From assembly GCA_029054535.1 (NCBI GenBank), contig JAIDFC010000005.1, positions 1 to 8,810 of the forward strand: a stretch of DNA of 8,810 nt, read 5' to 3'. The stretch comes from Rikenella sp. GTDB taxonomy: Bacteria > Bacteroidota > Bacteroidia > Bacteroidales > Rikenellaceae. A model generated the notes under the pieces. The model was given only the letters and a program-made list of their open reading frames with translations. It made no database searches and was not told the origin of the DNA. The translations under genes and the position numbers were made by a program. Of the stretch, positions 1 to 5,680 are shown in pieces; positions within the stretch are counted from its first letter, which is position 1, and the number at the start of each line of letters is the position of its first letter.

Positions 1-269
1 TCAAAACGCCTACGCTGCATTCAAATATACGCCCCCCCCCGGGCGCGGGACCAAATCTACCCTACATGCTTTGTTCGAGCGCGCGAACATACATTGACGG
101 CCCTCAGGCCGCGCGGCCCCGCGTGCCCGCGGTGGGCTTGCAATGCTACGCATTGCCGAAGTCATCCGACAACCAAAACCCGTCAAAAGATGCTCCGCTT
201 CGCTATAACCTACACAGAAAAAACCGCAAAAGCTCCTCACGACTCGCCCCCCCCAATATAAATAAAGCA
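1..269. other. Gene-free region downstream of recG
   Basis: I see no credible gene here. It holds a C9 run (32-40), a small hairpin GTTCG/CGAAC (73-77 with 84-88), a 12-bp palindrome GGCCGCGCGGCC (107-118), a diverged copy of a hairpin repeat also found near 4821 (listed separately), and a C8 run (247-254). This is the 3' side of recG on the minus strand. No clear intrinsic terminator with a T-run was found for recG. The contig begins inside this repeat-bearing stretch. Confidence 0.6.
111..170. repeat. Hairpin repeat, copy 1 (partner at 4821-4880)
   Basis: This aligns without gaps to 4821-4880, with about 45 of 60 bases identical; the block 121-137 is identical. Inside is a 7-bp hairpin GCAATGC-tac-GCATTGC at 140-156. 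The partner has GCGATAC-tgc-GTATCGC at exactly the same offset. Two base pairs differ between copies and both differences are compensated on the opposite arm. Function unknown. It could be a REP-like mobile hairpin or part of a structured RNA. Confidence 0.65.
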
Positions 270-2393
270 TCAACTGATCTGGCTCAGGTCCACCTCGACC
301 TTCTTTTTCCGGCTGAGCCTGTCCAGCGCCGCCAGCAACAAGACATTCTCCGGCTTTTGCAACTGCGGATCCGCGGCCAAGACCCCCTCCGCCACCCCAC
401 GCGCATACTCCAGAATATCCCCGTCCTTGGCCAGATTCGAGACCTTGATTTCGATCCCCTGCCCACTCTGTGCCGTCCCGTCGATATCGCCCGCCCCACG
501 GAGCTGGAGATCGAGTTCCGAGAGCCGGAAGCCGTCCGTCGTCGACACCATCGCCTCCATGCGGTGCCGGGCATCGGTCGAGAGCTTGTCGCCCGTCATC
601 AGGATACAGTACGACTGTTCTCCGCCCCGTCCGACCCGTCCACGGAGCTGGTGGAGCTGCGAGAGTCCGAACCGTTCGGCGCTCTCGATCACCATCACCG
701 TCGCGTTCGGCACGTTGACCCCCACCTCGATGACCGTCGTCGAGATCAGGATCTGCGCCTTCCCCGATTTGAAAAGCTCCATCCCGTAGTCCTTGAGTTT
801 GGGCGGCATCTTGCCGTGGACCACTACGCTCGTATACTCCGGCGGCGGAAACTCGCGGGCGATGACCTCGGCCCCCGCTTCGAGGTTGGCCACGTCCAGG
901 GTTTCCGACTCCTGGATCAACGGGTAGACGATGTAGACCTGCCTCCCCTGCGCGATCTGTTCGCGGAGAAAACCGAACAGCCGCAGCCGATGCGACTCCC
1001 GCGCGTGCGACGTACGGATCGGTTTCCGTCCCGGCGGCAGCTCGTCGATCACCGAGACGTCCAGGTCTCCGTAGAGCGTCATGGCCAGCGTCCGCGGAAT
1101 CGGCGTGGCGGTCATCACCAGCACGTGCGGCGGACACTCCTGACTCTTGAGCCGCAGTTTGGCTCGCTGCATCACCCCGAAACGGTGCTGTTCGTCGATC
1201 ACCACGAACCCCAGGCGTGCGAACTGCACCCCCTCTTCGATCAAGGCGTGGGTCCCGATCAAGAGGTCGATCTCGCCCGAGAGCAGGCCCTCGGCAATCT
1301 CCTCGCGTTTTCGTTTCCGAGTGCTGCCGGTGAGCAGCTCGACCCGCAGCCCCGTGGTCTCAACCAGCTCCAGGATCGACCGGTAATGCTGCGTGGCCAG
1401 GATCTCGGTCGGCGCCATCAGCGCGCTCTGAAACCCGTTGTCGGCCGCGATCAGGATGCACAACAGCGCCACGATGGTCTTCCCGCTCCCCACGTCGCCC
1501 TGCATCAGGCGGTTCATCTGGTGTCCGCCGACCATGTCGCCGCGAATCTCCTTCACCACCCGTTGCTGCGCACCGGTCAGGTCGAACGGCAGCCGTTCGC
1601 GGTAAAACATATTGAAGTATCCGCCGATCTTGGGCATCGAATAACCGCGGACTTTCTCGGTCCGCACCCGCCGCTGGCCGAGCAGCTGGAGCTGGATGAC
1701 GAACAGCTCCTCGAACTTGAGCCGTCGGATCGCGGCATGGAGCGCAGCGGCCGACGGCGGGAAGTGGATGTCGTGCAAAGCCTGTGCCCGACCGACCAGC
1801 CCTTCACGTTCGAGCAGATAGGCCGGCAAGGTCTCCGTGATATACGGCTGCACGGCCGCCCACAGCGTCCGCATGACCTGGAAGATGGCCTTCGTCCCCA
1901 GACCGATCGAGTTGAGCCGTTCGGTGGTGCTGTAGATGCCCTGCATTCCGATCGGTTCCTGTCCCTCGACCGCGATGGGCGGTTCGAACTCCGGATGGGC
2001 CATGTTCGGCCAGCCGTTGAACATCGTGGGCCGACCGAAAAAGATGTATTCGCGGCCAACCTCGAGTTTTTTCATCACGAACCGCGCACCGCGGAACCAG
2101 ACGACATCCATCTCGCCCGTGTCGTCCGTAACGACCAGCGCCAGCCGCGCTTTGGCCCCCGTACCGATGATCCCTTTGTCGCGTACGCGTGCCCGGATCT
2201 GGATGTACTGAGTGGTGTGTTCTTCGCGGACCTCGCCGATTTTGTAGATCTTCGACCGGTCGACGTACCGAAACGGAATGTGCATCAACAGGTCGCCGAA
2301 CGTACGGACGTCGATCTCTGCGGCGAGCGTTTCGGCTCGTTTGGCCCCGATTCCGGGCAGGTATTGTATCGGTCGATCGAGGATGCTGTCCAT
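270..2393 (-). CDS. recG: ATP-dependent DNA helicase RecG
   Basis: RecG is a superfamily 2 double-strand DNA translocase that remodels stalled replication forks and branch-migrates Holliday junctions and D-loops in the cytoplasm. The protein has 707 residues, close to the family norm of about 700. Visible features in order: N-terminal helix-hairpin-helix-like YLPGIGAKRA (11-20), an OB-fold wedge domain at roughly 60-150, Walker A GDVGSGKT (299-306), DEQH box (400-403), motif III MTATPIPR (427-434), and motif VI QLRGRVGRG (582-590). A conserved LRGAGDIDGT stretch follows (631-640), where many relatives have GTRQSG or GTQQSG next but this protein has GTAQSG. The start is placed at MDSILDRPIQYLPG because that matches RecG N-termini; the open frame upstream runs through intergenic sequence. 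A TAnnTTTG promoter element lies 41-48 bases upstream. It is transcribed divergently from the DUF3108 gene. Long open frames on the other strand are high-GC shadows. Confidence 0.97.
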   Translation of the reverse strand: MDSILDRPIQYLPGIGAKRAETLAAEIDVRTFGDLLMHIPFRYVDRSKIYKIGEVREEHTTQYIQIRARVRDKGIIGTGAKARLALVVTDDTGEMDVVWFRGARFVMKKLEVGREYIFFGRPTMFNGWPNMAHPEFEPPIAVEGQEPIGMQGIYSTTERLNSIGLGTKAIFQVMRTLWAAVQPYITETLPAYLLEREGLVGRAQALHDIHFPPSAAALHAAIRRLKFEELFVIQLQLLGQRRVRTEKVRGYSMPKIGGYFNMFYRERLPFDLTGAQQRVVKEIRGDMVGGHQMNRLMQGDVGSGKTIVALLCILIAADNGFQSALMAPTEILATQHYRSILELVETTGLRVELLTGSTRKRKREEIAEGLLSGEIDLLIGTHALIEEGVQFARLGFVVIDEQHRFGVMQRAKLRLKSQECPPHVLVMTATPIPRTLAMTLYGDLDVSVIDELPPGRKPIRTSHARESHRLRLFGFLREQIAQGRQVYIVYPLIQESETLDVANLEAGAEVIAREFPPPEYTSVVVHGKMPPKLKDYGMELFKSGKAQILISTTVIEVGVNVPNATVMVIESAERFGLSQLHQLRGRVGRGGEQSYCILMTGDKLSTDARHRMEAMVSTTDGFRLSELDLQLRGAGDIDGTAQSGQGIEIKVSNLAKDGDILEYARGVAEGVLAADPQLQKPENVLLLAALDRLSRKKKVEVDLSQIS

Positions 2394-2433
2394 CGTGGCG
2401 CAAGAATAGGAATAGGTCGGTCGTGTATCTATG

Positions 2434-2441
2434 CAAAGATA
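2434..2441 (-). promoter_or_regulatory. Candidate recG promoter -7 element
   Basis: On the minus strand this reads TATCTTTG, a perfect match to the Bacteroidota -7 consensus TAnnTTTG. A partial -33 element ATTG (2462 to 2459 on the minus strand) lies 17 bases upstream, slightly shorter than the usual 19-21. The predicted transcript starts near 2427, leaving a leader of about 30 bases before the recG ATG. The promoter call is inferred from consensus only. Confidence 0.55.
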
Positions 2442-2455
2442 ACACTTTAAGTGTT
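2441..2455. promoter_or_regulatory. 15-bp palindrome in recG/DUF3108 divergent region
   Basis: AACACTT-T-AAGTGTT is a perfect 7+1+7 inverted repeat. It abuts the recG -7 element, fills most of that promoter's spacer, and overlaps the putative -33 element of the opposing promoter. Symmetry and position fit a dimeric regulator's operator, but no regulator is encoded nearby and a chance palindrome is possible. Confidence 0.35.
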
Positions 2456-2485
2456 TCGCAATGTGGCTCGGTATTTGTACCTTTG
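2454..2485 (+). promoter_or_regulatory. Candidate promoter for DUF3108 gene
   Basis: TTTC (2454-2457), 20 bases, then TACCTTTG (2478-2485) fits the Bacteroidota arrangement TTTG-N19-21-TAnnTTTG with one mismatch in the -33 element. The implied transcript starts near 2492 with a leader of about 110 bases. A second -7 match, TAGATTTG at 2586-2593, lies only 8 bases before the ATG and lacks a -33 partner; if used it would give a nearly leaderless mRNA. Confidence 0.4.
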
Positions 2486-2601
2486 GGAAAAGGTGTTCGC
2501 GACGCCCGCCTCCTCCGCCCGACCAAAGAAGGAAGCGGCCGGGAAATGACCGCCCGAGGGGGGGGGTACAGACTGAATAACCGTTTAGATTTGTTCGAGC
2601 T

Positions 2602-3453
2602 ATGATAAAAACTTTTCCGATCCTTACGCTTCTCGGTGCCGTCGGCCTGTCGTTCTGCACGATCGACCGGACGGCGGCTCAGCAGCCCACACAGACCGAA
2701 CCCATCGCGCCCGCTTTCGGGCCGGGCGAAGAGCTGACCTACACGGCGAGCTACAGCGCCGCGGTGGTCTCTACGGACGTGGCGACGATCACGTTCCGAA
2801 CCTCGACGGACCAGGTCGAGGGTATTCCCTGTTTCCGCATCCGGGCGCACGGGCTGACCCAATCGTTCTTCTCGGTCTTCTTCAAAATGGACGATGTCTA
2901 CGAAACCTGGATCGAACAGGCGTCGTTGCGCCCCATCCTGGCCACGGCCGAAATCAAGGAGGGGAGCTACAGATACCGGAGTCGGCTCGCGTTCAACTGG
3001 AAGGCCGGAAGGGTCTACACCCAAGGAAAAAATCTCAAAAAGGGATACGAACGAGGGCGGACCATGACGATCGGCGCCCGGGACTTCGACCCCGTGGCAC
3101 ACTTCTTCAACCTGCGCTGCCTGCCGGGCATCGACTCCATGAAACGAGGGGAGCGGGGGAGCCTGAATCTGGTCATGGTCGACACGATCCGGACCGTCCG
3201 ATACCGTTTCCTGGGTCGCGAGATCATCGACGCGCCGGCCACCGGACCGGTCCGATGCCTCAAGTTCACGTGCCAACTCGCGCCGGGAGATGCGGACTCG
3301 TTCAAGGAGGGGACGGACTTTTTCATCTGGATCTCGGACGACCGGAACCGGATCCCGATCTACCTCGAAACGCCGATTCGGGTCGGACGGGTCCAAGCCT
3401 CGCTCTCCGGCTGGAAAAACCTCGCTCACCCGTTCGACGCCAAACTGAAATAA
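2602..3453 (+). CDS. Exported DUF3108 domain-containing protein
   Basis: A 283-residue protein of the DUF3108 family, whose function is not established. The N-terminus looks like a signal peptide: K3, a hydrophobic stretch at about 4-19, and a likely signal peptidase I site after TAA (24-26). C19 lies in LSFC, a poor lipobox because of Phe at -1, so a lipoprotein is less likely. Family hallmarks visible are FGPGEELTYTASYS (39-52), a central YRYRSRLAF (123-131), DFDPVAHFFNLRCLPG (161-176), and C-terminal IWISDDRNRIPIYLETPI (242-259) followed by VGRVQASL (261-268). The protein is predicted to be periplasmic, or outer-membrane-facing, and mostly beta-stranded. It starts a divergent transcript from recG; no cotranscribed partner is visible because the next 1.5 kb has no gene. 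The start is supported by the signal peptide. Confidence 0.88.
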   Translation: MIKTFPILTLLGAVGLSFCTIDRTAAQQPTQTEPIAPAFGPGEELTYTASYSAAVVSTDVATITFRTSTDQVEGIPCFRIRAHGLTQSFFSVFFKMDDVYETWIEQASLRPILATAEIKEGSYRYRSRLAFNWKAGRVYTQGKNLKKGYERGRTMTIGARDFDPVAHFFNLRCLPGIDSMKRGERGSLNLVMVDTIRTVRYRFLGREIIDAPATGPVRCLKFTCQLAPGDADSFKEGTDFFIWISDDRNRIPIYLETPIRVGRVQASLSGWKNLAHPFDAKLK

Positions 3454-3544
3454 AGGCCTCGCGGGTGCGATCGGCCGAGGAGGTGCGGCGGATACCGTTC
3501 TCTGTCGACCGCGTTTCGTTCGTTGGGCCCAGTGTCCGTTCGGT

Positions 3545-3569
3545 CCTCTCCCTATTCCCGGAGGCAACG
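3545..3569. repeat. Inverted repeat A, left arm
   Basis: This 25-base segment is the reverse complement of 3863-3887 with 24 of 25 bases matching. Similarity continues weakly outward (3535-3544 with 3888-3897). The pair encloses about 290 bases and a second, inner inverted pair. There is no transposase between the arms. Confidence 0.75.
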
Positions 3570-3588
3570 GTGCCGCTGGGCACGCGGA

Positions 3589-3605
3589 CCGGAGCCGGGT
3601 AAAAG
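3589..3605. repeat. Inverted repeat B, left arm (inner pair)
   Basis: CCGGAGCCGGGTAAAAG is the exact reverse complement of 3687-3703. The arms are 81 bases apart. The pair lies inside inverted repeat A, so the region has nested symmetry. Confidence 0.8.
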
Positions 3606-3686
3606 GCTGCTGGACATTCCAGCTTGGCCGTGGCTACTTCGATAACAATTGTTCGCACAAACTCCAATATTCGCGTGCCGAGCTGT

Positions 3687-3703
3687 CTTTTACCCGGCTC
3701 CGG
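3687..3703. repeat. Inverted repeat B, right arm
   Basis: Exact 17-base reverse complement of 3589-3605. Immediately before it, 3670-3683 is a minus-strand copy of the motif GCTCGGCACGCGAA, which also occurs on the plus strand at 8684-8697 and, slightly changed, at 4034-4047 and 3575-3588. Confidence 0.8.
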
Positions 3704-3862
3704 GCTACCGCATCGGCGGCTCCGGCACGTTGCATAACGTCGGCCTACACGGGGCCGGTTGGAGCGCATCGGCAACAAATACCAATGCCGCTTATTTACG
3801 GTTCATGGCCAGCGTACTCACCCCGCATTACGAACATTACCGTTCGCACGGTTTTCAGTTGC

Positions 3863-3887
3863 GTTGCCTCCAGGAATAGGGAGAGGT
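3863..3887. repeat. Inverted repeat A, right arm
   Basis: Reverse complement of 3545-3569 with one mismatch. It runs directly into the dispersed repeat starting at 3885, suggesting that the two repeat types were joined by insertion or duplication. Confidence 0.75.
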
Positions 3888-4047
3888 GCCGATCGGCGTT
3901 TTGTTGGCCTACCGGTTGCAGATAGACACCCGCTGCCCCGACAACAGCCTGCCGATTGCCTGCCGGGCGAGCCGACTTTCGCCTCGATCTCCCTATGACA
4001 GCCCGGAGCCACCCCTTGCGACGGGCTGGTGCCGCTCGGCACTCGAA
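3885..4047 (+). repeat. Dispersed repeat, copy 1 (partner 8565-8697)
   Basis: This shares ordered blocks with 8565-8697: 3885-3907 (19 of 23 bases), 3933-3958 (25 of 26), 3958-3971 (14 of 14), and 4031-4047, which reads GCCGCTCGGCACTCGAA against GCCGCTCGGCACGCGAA. The segments between blocks have diverged in sequence and length. Both copies lie downstream of a plus-strand gene. There is no coding signal. It is likely an intergenic mobile or amplified element, family unknown. Confidence 0.75.
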
Positions 4048-4104
4048 TGCTAGAGGTCGCTCCGAAAAATCCGCACTGGCGCCGGCCCTTTTTCTGCTTG
4101 AGAG

Positions 4105-4151
4105 AAACCGCGACCTTTGGTCGCGCGGGTCGCCGCCTCCCCACGCGGCGG
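4105..4151 (+). repeat. Double-hairpin element, copy 1
   Basis: A 47-base element that aligns without gaps to 4252-4298 and 4532-4578. Hairpin 1 is CGCGACC-ttt-GGTCGCG (4109-4125). Hairpin 2 pairs 4130-4136 with 4145-4151 around an 8-base loop (one T.G wobble and six Watson-Crick pairs). A third hairpin follows, GGAACGCAAC (4150-4159) with GTTGCGTTCC (4182-4191), a perfect 10-bp stem. No poly-T tract follows hairpin 2, so it is not a standard intrinsic terminator. Confidence 0.8.
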
Positions 4152-4251
4152 AACGCAACTTTTTTCATCGCTTACACAATGGTTGCGTTCCTTGCAGGCG
4201 GCTCCCCAAACCGTGTCTGTCCGCGCGCTGAATGATTCGCAGCTTGGCTAT

Positions 4252-4298
4252 AAACCGCGACCTCCGGTCGCGCGGGCCAGCCGCTCTCCCTCGGCTGG
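4252..4298 (+). repeat. Double-hairpin element, copy 2
   Basis: Hairpin 1 has the same stem with loop TCC (4256-4272). Hairpin 2 is CCAGCCG (4277-4283) with CGGCTGG (4292-4298), seven perfect pairs. Relative to copy 1, four stem pairs are changed on both arms with pairing kept. A third hairpin CCGCAAC/GTTGCGG follows (4301-4307 with 4320-4326), at the same relative place as in copy 1. Confidence 0.8.
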
Positions 4299-4325
4299 CA
4301 CCGCAACTCGGCAAAGCTCGTTGCG

Positions 4326-4352
4326 GCTCCATCCAGCGGCAGACCCGAAAGC
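4326..4352 (+). repeat. Short dispersed block (partner 8718-8744)
   Basis: Matches 8718-8744 at 24 of 27 bases. In the region after mtaB it follows directly on the dispersed repeat, whereas here it lies about 280 bases beyond copy 1 with the double-hairpin elements in between. The repeats are therefore assembled as a mosaic. Confidence 0.65.
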
Positions 4353-4531
4353 TCTGAAAAGTTTGCATCTGCCGGCGCCCGCAGGAATCCTCCGAGATCT
4401 CACCTTGACGGGCCGAAGCCACCCCGGGCGGAGGACTGCAACACTCGCTGCGCTCATGTGCGTCTCCGCTGGCTTCAGCCCGAATCAGCCAAAATTGGGT
4501 TTGCCCGCGGGATCGGCTTTGGCTCCGTAAT

Positions 4532-4578
4532 AAACCGCGACCTTCGGTCGCGCGGATCGCCGCCTCCCCCTGCGCCGG
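4532..4578 (+). repeat. Double-hairpin element, copy 3
   Basis: Hairpin 1 has the same stem with loop TTC (4536-4552). Hairpin 2 pairs 4557-4563 with 4572-4578 in the same register as the other copies, but one position is C opposite C, so six of seven pairs hold. The downstream third hairpin of copies 1 and 2 is absent; a tandem hairpin module begins right after. Confidence 0.75.
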
Positions 4579-4580
4579 GC

Positions 4581-4679
4581 TTTTCTCTTGAAACAGTGTT
4601 TGACCGCGCGCCTGCGAAATTCATCCGTTTCAACTACCCGTTGAAACGGCGTATTTCGCTACTTAGGCGGGACGCGCGG
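4581..4679 (+). repeat. Tandem hairpin module 1
   Basis: A lead-in related to GAAACnGTGTnTG is followed by a long foldback: CCGCGCG (4604-4610) with CGCGCGG (4673-4679), CCT/AGG (4611-4613 with 4665-4667), GCGAAAT/ATTTCGC (4614-4620 with 4653-4659), and CCGTTTCAAC/GTTGAAACGG (4625-4634 with 4640-4649). That makes 27 pairs with small internal loops. No poly-T follows. Confidence 0.75.
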
Positions 4680-4680
4680 A

Positions 4681-4784
4681 TTTCTCTTTGAAAATGTGTC
4701 TGCTCCCCGCGCGCTGGCGGAAATCTTGTTCAAAAGCGATTCACGCTTTTGAACGATTTCCTACTCCAGCAATCGCGCACGGGG
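4681..4784 (+). repeat. Tandem hairpin module 2
   Basis: It opens with the same kind of lead-in (TTCTCTTTGAAAATGTGTCTG) and GC-rich outer arm. The foldback is CCCC/GGGG (4705-4708 with 4781-4784), GCGC/GCGC (4709-4712 with 4775-4778), GCTGG/CCAGC (4713-4717 with 4766-4770), GGAAATC/GATTTCC (4719-4725 with 4755-4761), and GTTCAAAAGCG/CGCTTTTGAAC (4728-4738 with 4744-4754). There are 31 pairs. The interior is unrelated in sequence to module 1 but equally self-complementary. Confidence 0.75.
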
Positions 4785-4793
4785 TCTGCTCGC

Positions 4794-4910
4794 AGAGAAA
4801 CCGTGTCAGACTGCGCTCCCGCGCGGGGCCGCGTGCCCGCGGTGGGCGGGCGATACTGCGTATCGCTTGGGCCATCCGGCAGCCCCTCAAAAAAAGACCC
4901 GCCGCGCGGG
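4794..4910 (+). repeat. Tandem hairpin module 3 (contains partner of 111-170)
   Basis: The lead-in AGAGAAACCGTGTCAGACTG precedes outer arms CCCGCGCGG (4818-4826) and CCGCGCGGG (4902-4910), nine perfect pairs. Inside is the segment shared with 111-170, including the hairpin GCGATAC-tgc-GTATCGC (4850-4866). A fragment resembling another lead-in (AGAGAAACAGTTCC, near 4961-4974) follows, suggesting a truncated further unit before ruvC. Confidence 0.7.
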
Positions 4911-5013
4911 CAAGGGGCGGCATCCCTATAACTCCCGGCGACGCTAACCGTTGTTCACAAAGAGAAACAGTTCCAGGCGGTTGTTCTCCAAGTAAACAAC
5001 TCGCGCCCAAGAG

Positions 5014-5598
5014 TCATTTGATTTTGTCAGGATTGTTGTTGACGAAAGCGGCCCAGGAGTTGGAGCCTCCGGAGACGCCGCCCGACTGCCGTCGTTCGCC
5101 GACCGTCGTCCCGAGCGGACTGGAGGCGATGTAGTAGTGGCAGAGGGCCACGGCTAGTCCGTCCGTGGCGTCGAGTTCGCGAGGCGTGGTGCCGATGCCG
5201 AGAATTTTCTGGAGGAGCGCCGCGACCTGTTCTTTCGAGGCTCCTCCCTCGCCCGTGATGGCCTGTTTGATGCGTCGGGGCGAGTATTCGAAGACCGGGA
5301 TGTCGCGCACCAGGGCCGCCGTCATCGCCACCCCTTGCGCCCGGCCCAGTTTGAGCATGCTTTGGACATTGTCGCCGTAGAAAGGCGCTTCGAGCGCCAT
5401 CTCGTCCGGTTCGTACTCGCGCACCAGCGCGCTGACCCGTTCGAAGATATGCCTCAACTTCTCGTACGGGTTGCGGAACTTACCCAGCGAAACGACACCC
5501 AGCACCTTGCAGTGCGGTTTGCCCCCCGTGATCGTCAGGACCCCGTATCCCAGGACATTCGTTCCCGGGTCGATCCCGATGACCGTCTTCCCCTCCAT
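5014..5598 (-). CDS. ruvC: Crossover junction endodeoxyribonuclease RuvC
   Basis: RuvC is the dimeric metal-dependent resolvase that nicks Holliday junctions symmetrically, working with RuvAB. From this start the protein is 194 residues, typical for Bacteroidota. The four catalytic acidic residues are visible: D10 in GIDPGTNVLGYG, E70 in ALEAPFYGDN, and D143 and D146 in LDATDGLAVALCH. The C-terminal SWAAFVNNNPDKIK tail follows a Gly/Ser-rich linker. I chose the ATG at 5598 because it puts GIDPG about seven residues from the N-terminus, as in the family. An in-frame ATG at 5655 would add 19 charged residues (213 aa) and cannot be excluded. It lies downstream of hydG on the same strand (25 or 82 bases after its stop, depending on the start), so the two may be co-transcribed. 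ruvA and ruvB are not in the window. Confidence 0.95.
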   Translation of the reverse strand: MEGKTVIGIDPGTNVLGYGVLTITGGKPHCKVLGVVSLGKFRNPYEKLRHIFERVSALVREYEPDEMALEAPFYGDNVQSMLKLGRAQGVAMTAALVRDIPVFEYSPRRIKQAITGEGGASKEQVAALLQKILGIGTTPRELDATDGLAVALCHYYIASSPLGTTVGERRQSGGVSGGSNSWAAFVNNNPDKIK

Positions 5599-5680
5599 CG
5601 GATCGGCCGCCACGGCCTGTTCTTCGCGTTCGGCTCTGCTGCGACGTACAATCATAGTCTCGAGAAATAGCGCTAAAGAG

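Larger units (their letters stand above)
3454..5013. other. 1.56-kb repeat-filled region between convergent genes
   Basis: This stretch lies between the 3' ends of the DUF3108 gene and ruvC. I found no open frame with a recognisable protein; those present have skewed arginine, proline and serine composition and simply translate the repeats. It contains nested inverted repeats (3535-3897), a dispersed repeat shared with the region after mtaB (3885-4047 and 4326-4352), three copies of a double-hairpin element (4105, 4252, 4532), and three tandem long-hairpin modules (4581-4910). No tRNA or rRNA was recognised. It may be an accumulation of REP-like elements or a structured non-coding RNA locus. 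Confidence 0.7.

Noticed and set aside
66..2450. A 794-residue open frame on the plus strand across recG
   Set aside because: It is antisense to a clear RecG with all helicase motifs, and its product is His/Arg/Asp-rich low-complexity sequence with no recognisable domain; an effect of high GC at third codon positions.
3885..4047. A tRNA or other known RNA gene within the dispersed repeat
   Set aside because: I could not find a cloverleaf with T-loop and anticodon features, and the spacers between blocks are too diverged for a tRNA.
3755..4691. Several small open frames in the repeat region, some sharing peptides such as RSRGSPPP or VPLGTR
   Set aside because: The shared peptides are translations of the DNA repeats (double hairpins and dispersed repeat). 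They change frame between copies, so coding function is not supported.
4604..4754. Intrinsic terminators for the DUF3108 gene or ruvC
   Set aside because: The long stems are not followed by T-runs on either strand and lie hundreds of bases from the stop codons, so they are poor terminator candidates.
4105..4910. CRISPR array
   Set aside because: Units are not regularly spaced, repeats are not near-identical, the segments between them are self-complementary rather than unique spacers, and no cas gene is present.
4581..4910. Integron attC cassette array
   Set aside because: Imperfect hairpin modules recall attC sites, but I see no RYYYAAC/GTTRRRY core sites at consistent positions, no cassette genes between modules and no integrase.
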